Origin: SIAJ01 sp036266155
GTDB taxonomy: Bacteria > Planctomycetota > Planctomycetia > Gemmatales > Gemmataceae
Length of the DNA stretch: 16,853 bases
Direction of reading: 5' to 3'
NCBI GenBank assembly: GCA_036266155.1
Contig: DATANR010000488.1
Coordinates: 1-16,853 of the forward strand
Positions within the stretch are counted from its first letter, which is position 1. Every line of letters starts with the position of its first letter. The notes under the pieces are model-generated. The model had not been told where the DNA came from, did no database searches, and was given only the letters and a program-made list of their open reading frames with translations. The position numbers and the translations under genes are program-made. Below, one piece after another: positions 1-7,255 of the stretch.

Positions 1-1959
1 GGGTCGTTTGAGGATTACCTGAACATTGTCGTCGATCGGCCCGAGTCCACGAGAACAGCCTTTCAACGGCTCTACGACATGATCCTGTCCCACGGGACGG
101 AAGATACGTACGAGAACAAAGAGAAGATCACGGTCTTCAAATTCTTCACCGAATTTGCGAGCCGACACGGCGACGCGGTCTACGGCATCGACCGCACGCT
201 CGCACAGTTGGTCAACACGTTCAAGTCGGCGGCCCAGGGCTATGGCACGGAAAAGCGCGTGCTGTTGCTCCATGGGCCGGTCGGCTCAGCAAAAAGCACG
301 ATCGCCCGCCTACTCAAGCGCGGCCTCGAAGAATACTCGCGGACCGACGCGGGCGCTCTGTATGCCTATTCGTGGATCATGCCCGACGGCTCGTATCAGA
401 AATGCCCGATGCACGAAGAGCCGCTCAATCTCATTCCCAAAGAGTTTCGGCCCAAGCTCCTCGAACAACTCAACACCGTGCGCAAAGGCAAGTATGAGGT
501 GTCGATCCGAGCCGAGTCGTGCCCATTCTGCCGGCAGATGTTTGCGGAACGACAGCAAAAGTATGGGGGTGATTGGCAAAAAGTGCTGCAAGATATCAAG
601 GTGCATCGCCTGCTGCTTTCCGAGCAGGACCGCGTCGGCATCGGCACTTTCCAGCCGAAGGATGAAAAGAACCAGGATTCGACCGAACTGACCGGCGACA
701 TCAACTACCGCAAGATCGCCGAGTACGGCAGCGATTCCGATCCGCGGGCCTTCAACTTCGACGGCGAATTGAACATCGCCAACCGCGGCATGGTTGAATT
801 CATCGAAGTTCTCAAGCTCGACGTGGCGTTTCTCTACGATCTGCTCGGGGCTTCACAGGAGCACAAGATCAAGCCGAAAAAGTTCGCGCAAACGGACATC
901 GACGAGGTGATTCTCGGGCATACGAACGAGCCCGAATACAAACGGCTTCAGAACAACGAGTTCATGGAAGCCCTGCGTGACCGCACCGTAAAGATCGACG
1001 TTCCCTATGTGACTCGTCTAAAAGACGAGGTCAGGATTTACGAAAAGGACTTCAACCCCGAACGCGTCCGCGGTAAGCACATCGCGCCGCACACCATCGA
1101 AGTGGCCTCTATGTGGGCTGTCCTAACGCGGCTCAATCCGCCGAAGCACCACAACCTGACGCTGTTGCAAAAGCTCAAGCTTTACAACGGCAAGACGTTG
1201 CCCGGCTTCACCGAGGACAACGTCATCGAACTAAAGCGTGAAGGGGTTGGCGAAGGACTGCGCGGCATTTCGCCGCGGTATATCCAGGACAAGATTTCGA
1301 ATGCCCTGGTGACGCACCCCGAAGAGGACAACATCAACCCGTTCATGGTCCTCAAGGAACTCGAAGACGGTTTGCGACACCATTCGCTCATTACCGACGA
1401 CGACACGCTGAAGCAGTACAAGGAGCTGTTGTCCGTCGTGAAGGAAGAGTATGAAGATGTCGTCAAGAACGAGGTTCAGCGGGCCATCGCCGCGGACGAA
1501 GACGCCCTGATGCGGCTCTGCTCGAACTACATAGACAACGTCAAAGCGTACACGCAGCGGGAACGCGTGCGGAATCGATACACGGGGAACTACGAGGACC
1601 CGGACGAGCGCCTGATGCGGTCGGTCGAGGAGAAGATCGACATTCCGGAGGGCCGCAAGGACGACTTCCGCCGCGAGATCATGAACTACATCGGCGCGCT
1701 CGCCATTGACGGCAAGAAGTTCGACTATAAGACGAACGAACGCCTCCAGAAGGCACTCGAGTTGAAGTTGTTCGAAGACCAGAAGGACACGATCAAGCTG
1801 ACCAGCTTGGTTTCGAACGTGGTGGACAAGGCGACGCAAGAGAAGATCGATATCGTCAAGCAGCGCCTGATCCGCAATTACGGTTACAATGAATCCAGTG
1901 CCACCGACATTCTGACCTTCGTGGCGAGTATTTTTGCCCGCGGCCAGACGAAGAAATAA
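1..1959 (+). CDS. prkA: PrkA family serine protein kinase (AAA+ type), 5' partial
   Basis: The reading frame is open from base 1, so the start lies upstream of the window; the internal ATG at 79 is not the true start because the preceding 26 codons (GSFEDYLNIVVDRPES...) fit the usual PrkA N-terminus. Seen: Walker A GPVGSAKS at in-window residues 92-99 (bases 274-297), a Cys/His set CPMHEEP (about 135) and CPFC (about 174-177) that could bind metal, and the family-typical FNFDGELNIANRGMVEF at about 251-267. The C-terminal half matches the PrkA kinase-like domain. Known of the family: cytoplasmic Ser/Thr kinase with an AAA+ core, linked to sporulation in Bacillus and to starvation/stress in enterobacteria, typically clustered with DUF444 and SpoVR genes as here. 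The gene ends 15 bases before the SRP RNA. Family call is secure; substrates cannot be inferred. Confidence 0.95.
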   Translation, partial: GSFEDYLNIVVDRPESTRTAFQRLYDMILSHGTEDTYENKEKITVFKFFTEFASRHGDAVYGIDRTLAQLVNTFKSAAQGYGTEKRVLLLHGPVGSAKSTIARLLKRGLEEYSRTDAGALYAYSWIMPDGSYQKCPMHEEPLNLIPKEFRPKLLEQLNTVRKGKYEVSIRAESCPFCRQMFAERQQKYGGDWQKVLQDIKVHRLLLSEQDRVGIGTFQPKDEKNQDSTELTGDINYRKIAEYGSDSDPRAFNFDGELNIANRGMVEFIEVLKLDVAFLYDLLGASQEHKIKPKKFAQTDIDEVILGHTNEPEYKRLQNNEFMEALRDRTVKIDVPYVTRLKDEVRIYEKDFNPERVRGKHIAPHTIEVASMWAVLTRLNPPKHHNLTLLQKLKLYNGKTLPGFTEDNVIELKREGVGEGLRGISPRYIQDKISNALVTHPEEDNINPFMVLKELEDGLRHHSLITDDDTLKQYKELLSVVKEEYEDVVKNEVQRAIAADEDALMRLCSNYIDNVKAYTQRERVRNRYTGNYEDPDERLMRSVEEKIDIPEGRKDDFRREIMNYIGALAIDGKKFDYKTNERLQKALELKLFEDQKDTIKLTSLVSNVVDKATQEKIDIVKQRLIRNYGYNESSATDILTFVASIFARGQTKK

Positions 1960-1960
1960 C
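1933..1960 (+). promoter_or_regulatory. Weak candidate promoter for the SRP RNA, inside the prkA 3' end
   Basis: If the SRP RNA has its own promoter, it must lie within the last codons of prkA, because only 15 bases separate the two. TTTGCC (1933-1938) and AATAAC (1955-1960), spaced 16 bases apart, are loose -35/-10 matches that would start transcription near 1967, a few bases before the RNA's terminal helix. The match is poor at several positions, so this is a suggestion rather than a firm site. Confidence 0.2.
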
Positions 1961-1974
1961 TGGTGCGGCGTGAA

Positions 1975-2071
1975 GATGGGTGGGGGCCTGACCGACGGGA
2001 AGGTATGAACCTGGTCAGGCCGGAAGGTGCAGCCATAAGTACTGTACCGGGCGGCTCAGGGCACCCCCATC
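1975..2071 (+). ncRNA. ffs: Signal recognition particle RNA, small bacterial (4.5S-like)
   Basis: The segment reads as a small bacterial SRP RNA. The domain IV hairpin is unmistakable: GGTCAGG, CC-GGAA-GG with the GGAA tetraloop at 2022-2025, then TGCAGCC, preceded by TGAACCT and followed by ATAAG, all matching the conserved 4.5S core. The ends close as a helix: GATGGG (1975-1980) pairs with CCCATC (2066-2071), and CCTGA (1987-1991) with TCAGG (2056-2060). Length of about 97 nt fits the short, Alu-less type. The RNA binds Ffh and, with FtsY, targets inner-membrane proteins co-translationally. It lies between prkA and the DUF444 gene on the same strand, an unusual location; it may be processed from the operon transcript or have its own promoter in the prkA 3' end. 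Exact ends are inferred from pairing only. Confidence 0.93.
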
Positions 2072-2104
2072 CTTCTTCGCGCCGACCGACTTCCTTTGGT
2101 TCGG

Positions 2105-2154
2105 ACCTATAAATCTTTATGGGTCCTGTAGGTCCCACAAGTCCTATAGGCCCC
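2105..2154 (+). repeat. Degenerate 9-nt periodic repeat in the DUF444 leader
   Basis: Between the SRP RNA and the DUF444 gene lie successive 9-nt units ggtcctgta (2122-2130), ggtcccaca (2131-2139) and agtcctata (2140-2148), then ggcccc. They are flanked upstream by the related cctataaat at 2106-2114. Read as codons, this stretch would give a collagen-like Gly-Pro run, but that is a by-product of the period and argues against the upstream ATG at 2119 as the DUF444 start. Similar low-complexity 'cctatagg' tracts are, from memory, common between genes in planctomycetes; I cannot verify that here. Function unknown. Confidence 0.6.
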
Positions 2155-2171
2155 TCTGCTCATGGGGGCTT
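2148..2171 (+). promoter_or_regulatory. Hairpin covering the DUF444 ribosome-binding site
   Basis: AGGCCCC (2148-2154) can pair with GGGGCTT (2165-2171; G2149-T2170 is a wobble), leaving a loop of about 10 bases. The 3' arm contains the purine run GGGGG (2164-2168) that serves as Shine-Dalgarno for the ATG at 2176. The structure could therefore limit translation of the DUF444 gene. It could also be read as a weak terminator-like stem followed by TTTAT, but there is no proper U tract. Confidence 0.4.
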
Positions 2172-2175
2172 TATC

Positions 2176-3276
2176 ATGGGACAGCACATCGAACGCGACC
2201 TGCACCGGTTCCGGAAGATCGTTCGGGGCAAGGTGAAGAGCGATTTGTCCAAATACATCAGCCGCGGCGAGATGATCGGCAAGAAGGGGAACGATCTCGT
2301 CAGCATCCCCTTGCCGTCGATCGAGATTCCGCAGTTTCGTTACGGCAGCAAGAACTCCGGCGGCGTCGGCGTCGGCGAGGGACAGGTCGGCCAGCCACTC
2401 ACTCCAGCCGAAGGCGAAGGCGAGCCGAAACCCGGCGACCAGCCCGGCGGCCACATCCTCGAAGTCGAATTGACGATGGAGGAGCTGGCTGCCATCCTCG
2501 GCGAGGAACTGGCTCTTCCGCGTATCGAGCCGCGCGGCAAGAAGAACGTGATCACCGAGAAGGACAAGTACTCGAGCATCCGCCGCGTCGGTCCCGAATC
2601 ATTGCGGCACTTCAAGCGGACCTTCCGGCGTGCTCTGAAGCGGCAGATCTCGTCGGGCACCTACATACCGGCGGAGCCGCGCGTCATTCCGATCCGCGAA
2701 GACAAGCAATATCGCAGTTGGAAAGTCGTCCCGAAGCCGGACGCGGTGGCCGCGATTATCTACATGATGGACGTGTCCGGCTCAATGACTGACGAACAGA
2801 AAGAGATCGTCCGCATCGAGTCGTTCTGGATCGATACCTGGATCAAGGCCCATTATAAGGGCGTCGACCGGGTCTATATCATCCACGACGCCGTGGCGCA
2901 GGAAGTCGACGAGCACACCTTCTACCACACGCGGGAGAGCGGCGGCACGAAAATCAGCACGGCCTACGACTTGGCGAACAAGATCATCGACCAGCGCTAT
3001 TCGCCGGCCGAGTACAACGTGTACGCCTTCCACTTCTCGGACGGCGACAACTGGGGCGACGACGTGCCCAAATGCATGGAGTTGCTGACGAAGGAGATGC
3101 TGCCCAAGCTCAACCTGTTCGGCTACGGCCAGGTCGAAAGCCCTTATGGCAGCGGCGAGTTCTACGACTACGTCGCCGAACTGGCGGAAGAGCAGGAGAA
3201 CGTCGTCGTCAGCAAGGTGCCGGATCGCGATGCGATTTTGGGGTCGATCAAGGAGTTTTTGAGCACGGGACGTTGA
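2176..3276 (+). CDS. yeaH: DUF444 family protein with VWA-like domain (YeaH type)
   Basis: The 366-residue product opens MGQHIERDLHRFRKIVRGK, the usual DUF444 N-terminus, which fixes the start at 2176 rather than the in-frame ATG at 2119; a GGGGG Shine-Dalgarno lies 7 bases upstream. An acidic Gly/Pro/Glu-rich linker (about 60-92) precedes the conserved EVELTMEELAAILGEELALP (about 96-115). A von Willebrand A-like fold follows with the MIDAS motif DVSGS at 199-203, a later SGGTKIST loop and FHFSDGDNWGDD, so metal binding is likely intact. Known: DUF444 proteins co-occur with PrkA and SpoVR; the E. coli homologue YeaH is encoded beside its PrkA (YeaG). The molecular role is unknown, but VWA/AAA+ pairings suggest partnership with PrkA. 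A 181-base gap separates it from spoVR. Confidence 0.93.
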   Translation: MGQHIERDLHRFRKIVRGKVKSDLSKYISRGEMIGKKGNDLVSIPLPSIEIPQFRYGSKNSGGVGVGEGQVGQPLTPAEGEGEPKPGDQPGGHILEVELTMEELAAILGEELALPRIEPRGKKNVITEKDKYSSIRRVGPESLRHFKRTFRRALKRQISSGTYIPAEPRVIPIREDKQYRSWKVVPKPDAVAAIIYMMDVSGSMTDEQKEIVRIESFWIDTWIKAHYKGVDRVYIIHDAVAQEVDEHTFYHTRESGGTKISTAYDLANKIIDQRYSPAEYNVYAFHFSDGDNWGDDVPKCMELLTKEMLPKLNLFGYGQVESPYGSGEFYDYVAELAEEQENVVVSKVPDRDAILGSIKEFLSTGR

Positions 3277-3457
3277 TAGGCATTCGCGAGGACCATCGTA
3301 CTCGTCCGCCTGGGACTTGGGCGGTGATCGATTTCGATTTGACGCTCCCCCGCCTGCAGGCCGTTCGAGCAACCTCGTCTTGCTCTTTCTCAAACGCTGA
3401 CCAATTGGGTACAGTGTAGGTAGAGGCGACCAGCGTGCCGCCCGCGAGGATCGCGCC
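3277..3457 (+). other. Intergenic region between DUF444 gene and spoVR
   Basis: This 181-base gap holds no tRNA, no convincing coding frame and no strong terminator. There is a weak 5-bp stem CCGCC/GGCGG (3306-3310 with 3320-3324). A TACAGT near 3413 could be a -10, but no good -35 sits at the right spacing. The gap is long enough for spoVR to have its own promoter; co-transcription remains possible because nothing in it clearly stops transcription. Confidence 0.4.
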
Positions 3458-5005
3458 ATGTTTTACAACACGAACTTGCCGCCACACCTTCGTGTCCTGA
3501 AGGACGAGATCGAAGGCTATGCGCGCGAGTACAACCTCGACTTCTACGAAACCATCTTCGAAGTCGTCGATGCCGACGATTTGAACGAGATTGCCGCGTA
3601 TGGCGGTTTTCCGACGCGCTACCCGCACTGGTCGTTCGGCATGGCTTACGAGGAACTCAAGAAGAGCTACGACTACGGGCTGTCGAAAATCTACGAGATG
3701 GTGATCAACAACGACCCGTGCTACGCCTACCTGATGCGGTGCAACCACACGGTCGATCAGAAGCTCGTCATGGCGCACGTGTACGGGCACTGCGATTTCT
3801 TCAAGAACAACGCCTATTTTGCGCATACGACCCGCAAGATGATGGACGAGATTGCCAACCACGGATCGCGGATCCGCCGATATGCCGAGCGCTTCGGCGA
3901 GGACGACGTCGAAGCCTTCGTCGACCGATGCATGTCGATCGACGATTTGATCGACATCCACTCCGTGGCGATCCGACGACGAGATGAGGGGTCGCGTTTC
4001 GACTTCAGTGAGCAAAAGCAGGAGGAAGATGGTCCGAATCGGTTCAAGAGCAAGGACTACATGGAGGATTACATCAATCCTCCCGACGTCCTCAAAGCAC
4101 AAGAGGAAGAGGCGCGCAAGCAAAAGAACAAGATACCAGAAATGAACTTCCCGGAGCGCCCGGAGAAGGACGTGCTGCTCTTCCTGATCGAACACGCTCC
4201 GTTGCGACCGTGGCAGCGCGACATTTTGTCGATCGTCCGCGACGAAGCCTATTATTTTTACCCTCAAGCCCAGACGAAGATCATGAACGAGGGCTGGGCG
4301 TCGTACTGGCACAGTACGATTATGACGACGAAAGCACTAAGTCCTTCCGAAATAATCGATTACGCCGACCACCATTCCGGCACCATGGCGACCAGCGGCA
4401 AGCGGCTCAACCCGTACAAGTTAGGGATCGAGCTTCTACGCGACGTCGAGGAACGCTGGAATACCGGTCGATTCGGGCCGGAGTATGACGCGTGCGACGA
4501 TCTGGACGTCAAACGCAAGTGGGATAAGCAGCTGGGTTTGGGGCGACAGAAGATCTTTGAAGTTCGCCGCGTCCACAACGATATTACGTTCATCGACACG
4601 TTTTTGACGCCGGAGTTCTGTGCGCGGCACAAGATGTTCAGCTTCGCCTACGCGGAACAGACGTCGAACTACGTGATCGAGTCGCGCGAGTTCGACTTGA
4701 TCAAGCAACGCCTGTTGTTCAGCCTGACGAATTTCGGTAAACCGTGGATCTACGTGGTGAACGGTAACTTCCGCAACCGTGGCGAGCTACACTTGAAGCA
4801 CGACTTCAACGGAATCGAGTTGAAGTTGAACCATGCAAGGGATGTGCTCGTCAATGTTCATAGTATGTGGGCCCGCCCCGTCCACTTGGAGACAGTTGCC
4901 GACGGAAAGGCGACGTTGCTGTCCTTTGACGGATCGGAACACACACAGAAAGTAATCGGAGAATCCGATGAGTCTCGCCGAAACACTCCTGCCAAAACTC
5001 GCTGA
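3458..5005 (+). CDS. spoVR: SpoVR family protein
   Basis: The 515-residue product has the length and sequence of the SpoVR family throughout. The start at 3458 is preceded by GAGGA (3446-3450) at 7-base spacing. Family-typical blocks are present: YGGFPTRYPHWSFGMAYEEL (about 48-67), a His-rich MAHVYGHCDFFKNN with H107 and H111, and NEGWASYWHSTIM at about 277-289. The conserved His/Glu residues suggest a metal site, but that is inference. A charged Gln/Glu/Lys-rich stretch at about 183-225 looks like a flexible linker. Known: needed for spore cortex formation in Bacillus, and widespread in non-sporulating bacteria together with PrkA and DUF444; biochemical activity is not established. The last 38 bases overlap the next gene in another frame, indicating translational coupling. 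Confidence 0.95.
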   Translation: MFYNTNLPPHLRVLKDEIEGYAREYNLDFYETIFEVVDADDLNEIAAYGGFPTRYPHWSFGMAYEELKKSYDYGLSKIYEMVINNDPCYAYLMRCNHTVDQKLVMAHVYGHCDFFKNNAYFAHTTRKMMDEIANHGSRIRRYAERFGEDDVEAFVDRCMSIDDLIDIHSVAIRRRDEGSRFDFSEQKQEEDGPNRFKSKDYMEDYINPPDVLKAQEEEARKQKNKIPEMNFPERPEKDVLLFLIEHAPLRPWQRDILSIVRDEAYYFYPQAQTKIMNEGWASYWHSTIMTTKALSPSEIIDYADHHSGTMATSGKRLNPYKLGIELLRDVEERWNTGRFGPEYDACDDLDVKRKWDKQLGLGRQKIFEVRRVHNDITFIDTFLTPEFCARHKMFSFAYAEQTSNYVIESREFDLIKQRLLFSLTNFGKPWIYVVNGNFRNRGELHLKHDFNGIELKLNHARDVLVNVHSMWARPVHLETVADGKATLLSFDGSEHTQKVIGESDESRRNTPAKTR

Positions 5006-5453
5006 CTGGCAGCCAGTCGGAGAGGGCCGACAGGCCATCAGCTTCGAATTGCCGGAACACGGATGGACGGTCGGCCTCGCCGCCGACCGGGCCGATTCGG
5101 TCGGTTGCCGGCTGACCCAGATTGACGCAACGCGAACGACGCCGGTCGGAGAGAACGCCGCACTGCTCGAGGCCCATGCTCGCTCTGCGGCAGGTCGCGT
5201 CAGTGGATTGCTCGAGCCCCTCCACTTGGTCGAGGTCGATCGCGGCCGGAACATCGCGCTCTTGCGCAGCAGTTCGCCACCGGCCAAGGAAGACGTCGTC
5301 CAATATTACGAAGTCCAATTTGCCGGTCGCTCGCGGGTGACCGTGGCCCGATACAAGGCCAAGAAATCAGGCCCAGCCGGGCGCGAAGCGATTCCATTTT
5401 CCTTGACTCATGAAGCGATCGCCAAGCTGGTCGATGATCTCGTGCGTGAGTAA
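4968..5453 (+). CDS. Hypothetical protein overlapping the spoVR end
   Basis: I do not recognise this 161-residue protein. The start ATG at 4968 has GGAG (4958-4961) six bases upstream, and the frame overlaps the spoVR 3' end by 38 bases, so expression is probably coupled to SpoVR. It is soluble-looking with no signal peptide or membrane segment: a mixed N-terminal part, an acidic/alanine middle (VGENAALLEAHARSAAGRVS, about 64-83), a strand-like LHLVEVDRGRNIALLRSSSP (about 89-108), and a basic stretch (about 120-139) before a C-terminal helix. No catalytic motif stands out. It is followed at 23 bases by a perfect hairpin, making it the apparent last gene of the prkA-DUF444-spoVR cluster. A role with that system is inferred from position only. 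It is likely real given the RBS and placement. Confidence 0.75.
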   Translation: MSLAETLLPKLADWQPVGEGRQAISFELPEHGWTVGLAADRADSVGCRLTQIDATRTTPVGENAALLEAHARSAAGRVSGLLEPLHLVEVDRGRNIALLRSSSPPAKEDVVQYYEVQFAGRSRVTVARYKAKKSGPAGREAIPFSLTHEAIAKLVDDLVRE

Positions 5454-5475
5454 CTGCCATCGAAGTTGGTGGACC

Positions 5476-5507
5476 TGAAGGGCACGGCTAAATGGCCGTG
5501 CCCTTCA
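5476..5507 (+). terminator. Perfect 13-bp stem-loop, U-poor terminator
   Basis: TGAAGGGCACGGC (5476-5488) pairs perfectly with GCCGTGCCCTTCA (5495-5507) around the 6-base loop TAAATG. It follows the last gene of the prkA/spoVR cluster by 23 bases and precedes the next gene's likely start. There is no run of T after the stem (CATTTCGC), so it would be an atypical rho-independent terminator or an RNA 3'-end stabiliser. Confidence 0.7.
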
Positions 5508-5579
5508 CATTTCGCAAACGGGGTTGACGAAACTACTCAAATTGCCCTACAAGCCCGTTTTCCACCGAACGGGCAAGCC

Positions 5580-7226
5580 TTGACCGCGTCAATTGACACC
5601 CTCGCCGGACGTTCGCCCTTTTATCGTCGGGCAGCTATCGCGACGATTGTCGCGGTGACCGCCCTTCGCCTCGCGTATCTCTATTTCTTTTGTCCGTACG
5701 ACCTATCTCCCGACGAGGCTCATTACTGGGATTGGTCACGGCATCTTGACTGGAGCTACTACAGCAAGGGGCCGCTCGTCGCGTGGATCATCCGAAGTGC
5801 GTGCGAGGTATTTGGCGACGTTGCCCTGGCAACCGCCGGCACCTGGATGCCCGCGGTCCGTACGCCGGCGGTGTTGTGCGGCGCCGGACTGCTGGCCGCA
5901 CTCTATGTGTTGACCTGGCAGACGTATCGCAACGATCGACTCGCCTTCTGGGTTGTCGTCGCTGCATTGTCGTTGCCGGCTTTCAGCGCTTGCTCGATCG
6001 TGATGACGATCGATGCGCCATTCCTCTGTTGTTGGGCGTGGGCGCTTGTCTTTGGACGCCTCGCGTTCATTGACGATAAGCCGTGGGCCTGGCCTGCTGC
6101 GGGACTTTTCATTGCTCTCGGCATTCTTGCCAAATACACGATGGCGATTTGGCCGGCATCAGCCGGTCTGTTCGCACTTATGACGCCGACCCATCGGGGT
6201 CTCCTGAGAAATCCCCGTTTCTGGGGCATGATGTTCATCGGTGGCTTGAGCGTGGTCCCCATTCTCGCCTGGAACAGTCAACATGACTGGCCAACCTTTC
6301 GCCACGTGGCCGTCCAGGCAGGCGTTGTGGAAACCAAGCATGCAATCGGAATTCGTTGGCACGGACCCATCGAGTTTTTTGCCGGCCAGGCTGGCTTGTT
6401 GATGGGCTGTTGGTTTGTCGTCTGGGTCGTGGGCATCGTGAAATACAAGCCGTGGGGTGAGACGGAGGTTGGCCATCGTTATCTCTGGTGGATGTCCATG
6501 CCGACAATTGCCGTTTTCGCGGCTTCGAGTCTGCGTGCGAACGGCCAATTGAACTGGCCTGTATCGGCATACTTATCGGGTGCCGTGCTCGGCGCCGGAT
6601 GGCTCGCGAGCGCAATAAACGGGCCGCGGTCGCGAATCCATCGCATGGCATTTGGGCTCGCCCTTGCGATCGGGATATCAGCCTCGCTCATTGCTCACAA
6701 TACCCGATGGATCGTAGAGGCCTTCAAGAACACACTGCCGGAAGCGACCGACAAACGGCCGACACCCGCGCGCCGCATCGATCCGGCCGTGCGACTCAAG
6801 GGATGGCAATCACTTGTCGCGAAAATGGACGCGCTGCGCGCGACAATTCGAGCCACCGAAGGCCAAGACCCCATCCTCGCCGGAATGCGATGGGATGTTC
6901 CAGGACTGCTTGGCTTTTACGCCGAGGGGCATCCGCAAGCATATTCACTGGGCAGGATTCTCGGGATCGATCGGCATAGTCAATACGACCTGTGGCATCC
7001 GAATCCGGCCGACAACGCGCAAGCGTTCCGTGGCAAGACGTTCCTGATTGCATGGCACGGCGACCCACGCTCGGCCTTGGACGCGGCATTCGACTCCGTT
7101 TCACCTCCGCAAGAGGTGATTTACCGCGAAGGCGGCGTCGTTGTGGCAAAATGGTATATCTTCGTCTGCCGCGGATTCCGGGGAATTGACCCCGCACATC
7201 TCCTGGGCAACGAAGCAGGACATTGA
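5580..7226 (+). CDS. GT39/PMT_2-type integral membrane glycosyltransferase (ArnT-like)
   Basis: The roughly 548-residue product is a polytopic membrane protein. After a first hydrophobic segment (about 17-37) comes LSPDEAHYWDWSRHLDWSYY (about 42-61) followed by SKGPLVAW, the acidic first-loop signature of PMT_2/ArnT-type enzymes. About ten further hydrophobic helices run to about residue 380. A soluble C-terminal part follows, ending in a hydrophilic tail. Family members transfer a sugar from a polyprenyl-phosphate donor to a lipid or protein acceptor on the outer side of the cytoplasmic membrane; the substrate here is unknown. The start is uncertain: the frame is open from TTG 5466, but that start would run through the terminator hairpin, so TTG 5580 is preferred. 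No good Shine-Dalgarno supports either. A small CxxC gene follows closely. Confidence 0.85.
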   Translation: MTASIDTLAGRSPFYRRAAIATIVAVTALRLAYLYFFCPYDLSPDEAHYWDWSRHLDWSYYSKGPLVAWIIRSACEVFGDVALATAGTWMPAVRTPAVLCGAGLLAALYVLTWQTYRNDRLAFWVVVAALSLPAFSACSIVMTIDAPFLCCWAWALVFGRLAFIDDKPWAWPAAGLFIALGILAKYTMAIWPASAGLFALMTPTHRGLLRNPRFWGMMFIGGLSVVPILAWNSQHDWPTFRHVAVQAGVVETKHAIGIRWHGPIEFFAGQAGLLMGCWFVVWVVGIVKYKPWGETEVGHRYLWWMSMPTIAVFAASSLRANGQLNWPVSAYLSGAVLGAGWLASAINGPRSRIHRMAFGLALAIGISASLIAHNTRWIVEAFKNTLPEATDKRPTPARRIDPAVRLKGWQSLVAKMDALRATIRATEGQDPILAGMRWDVPGLLGFYAEGHPQAYSLGRILGIDRHSQYDLWHPNPADNAQAFRGKTFLIAWHGDPRSALDAAFDSVSPPQEVIYREGGVVVAKWYIFVCRGFRGIDPAHLLGNEAGH

Positions 7227-7255
7227 CGGTCCACGGATTGGACCATGAGGCAATT

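Noticed and set aside
1231..1839. Minus-strand open frame (202 codons) opposite prkA
   Set aside because: It is the complement shadow of a conserved PrkA region, with no recognisable motif and no reason for a second gene.
2119..2175. N-terminal extension of the DUF444 protein from ATG 2119
   Set aside because: It is encoded by the 9-nt repeat tract, is not part of the DUF444 family, and the ATG at 2176 has the Shine-Dalgarno.
3306..3324. Stem CCGCC/GGCGG after the DUF444 gene as a terminator
   Set aside because: Only five base pairs with a nine-base loop and no T run; too weak compared with the two perfect hairpins elsewhere in the window.
3248..4312. Long minus-strand open frame (354 codons) opposite spoVR
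   Set aside because: It lies antisense to a well-recognised SpoVR frame, has a Val/Arg/Asp-rich composition typical of the complement of GC-rich coding DNA, and resembles no family.
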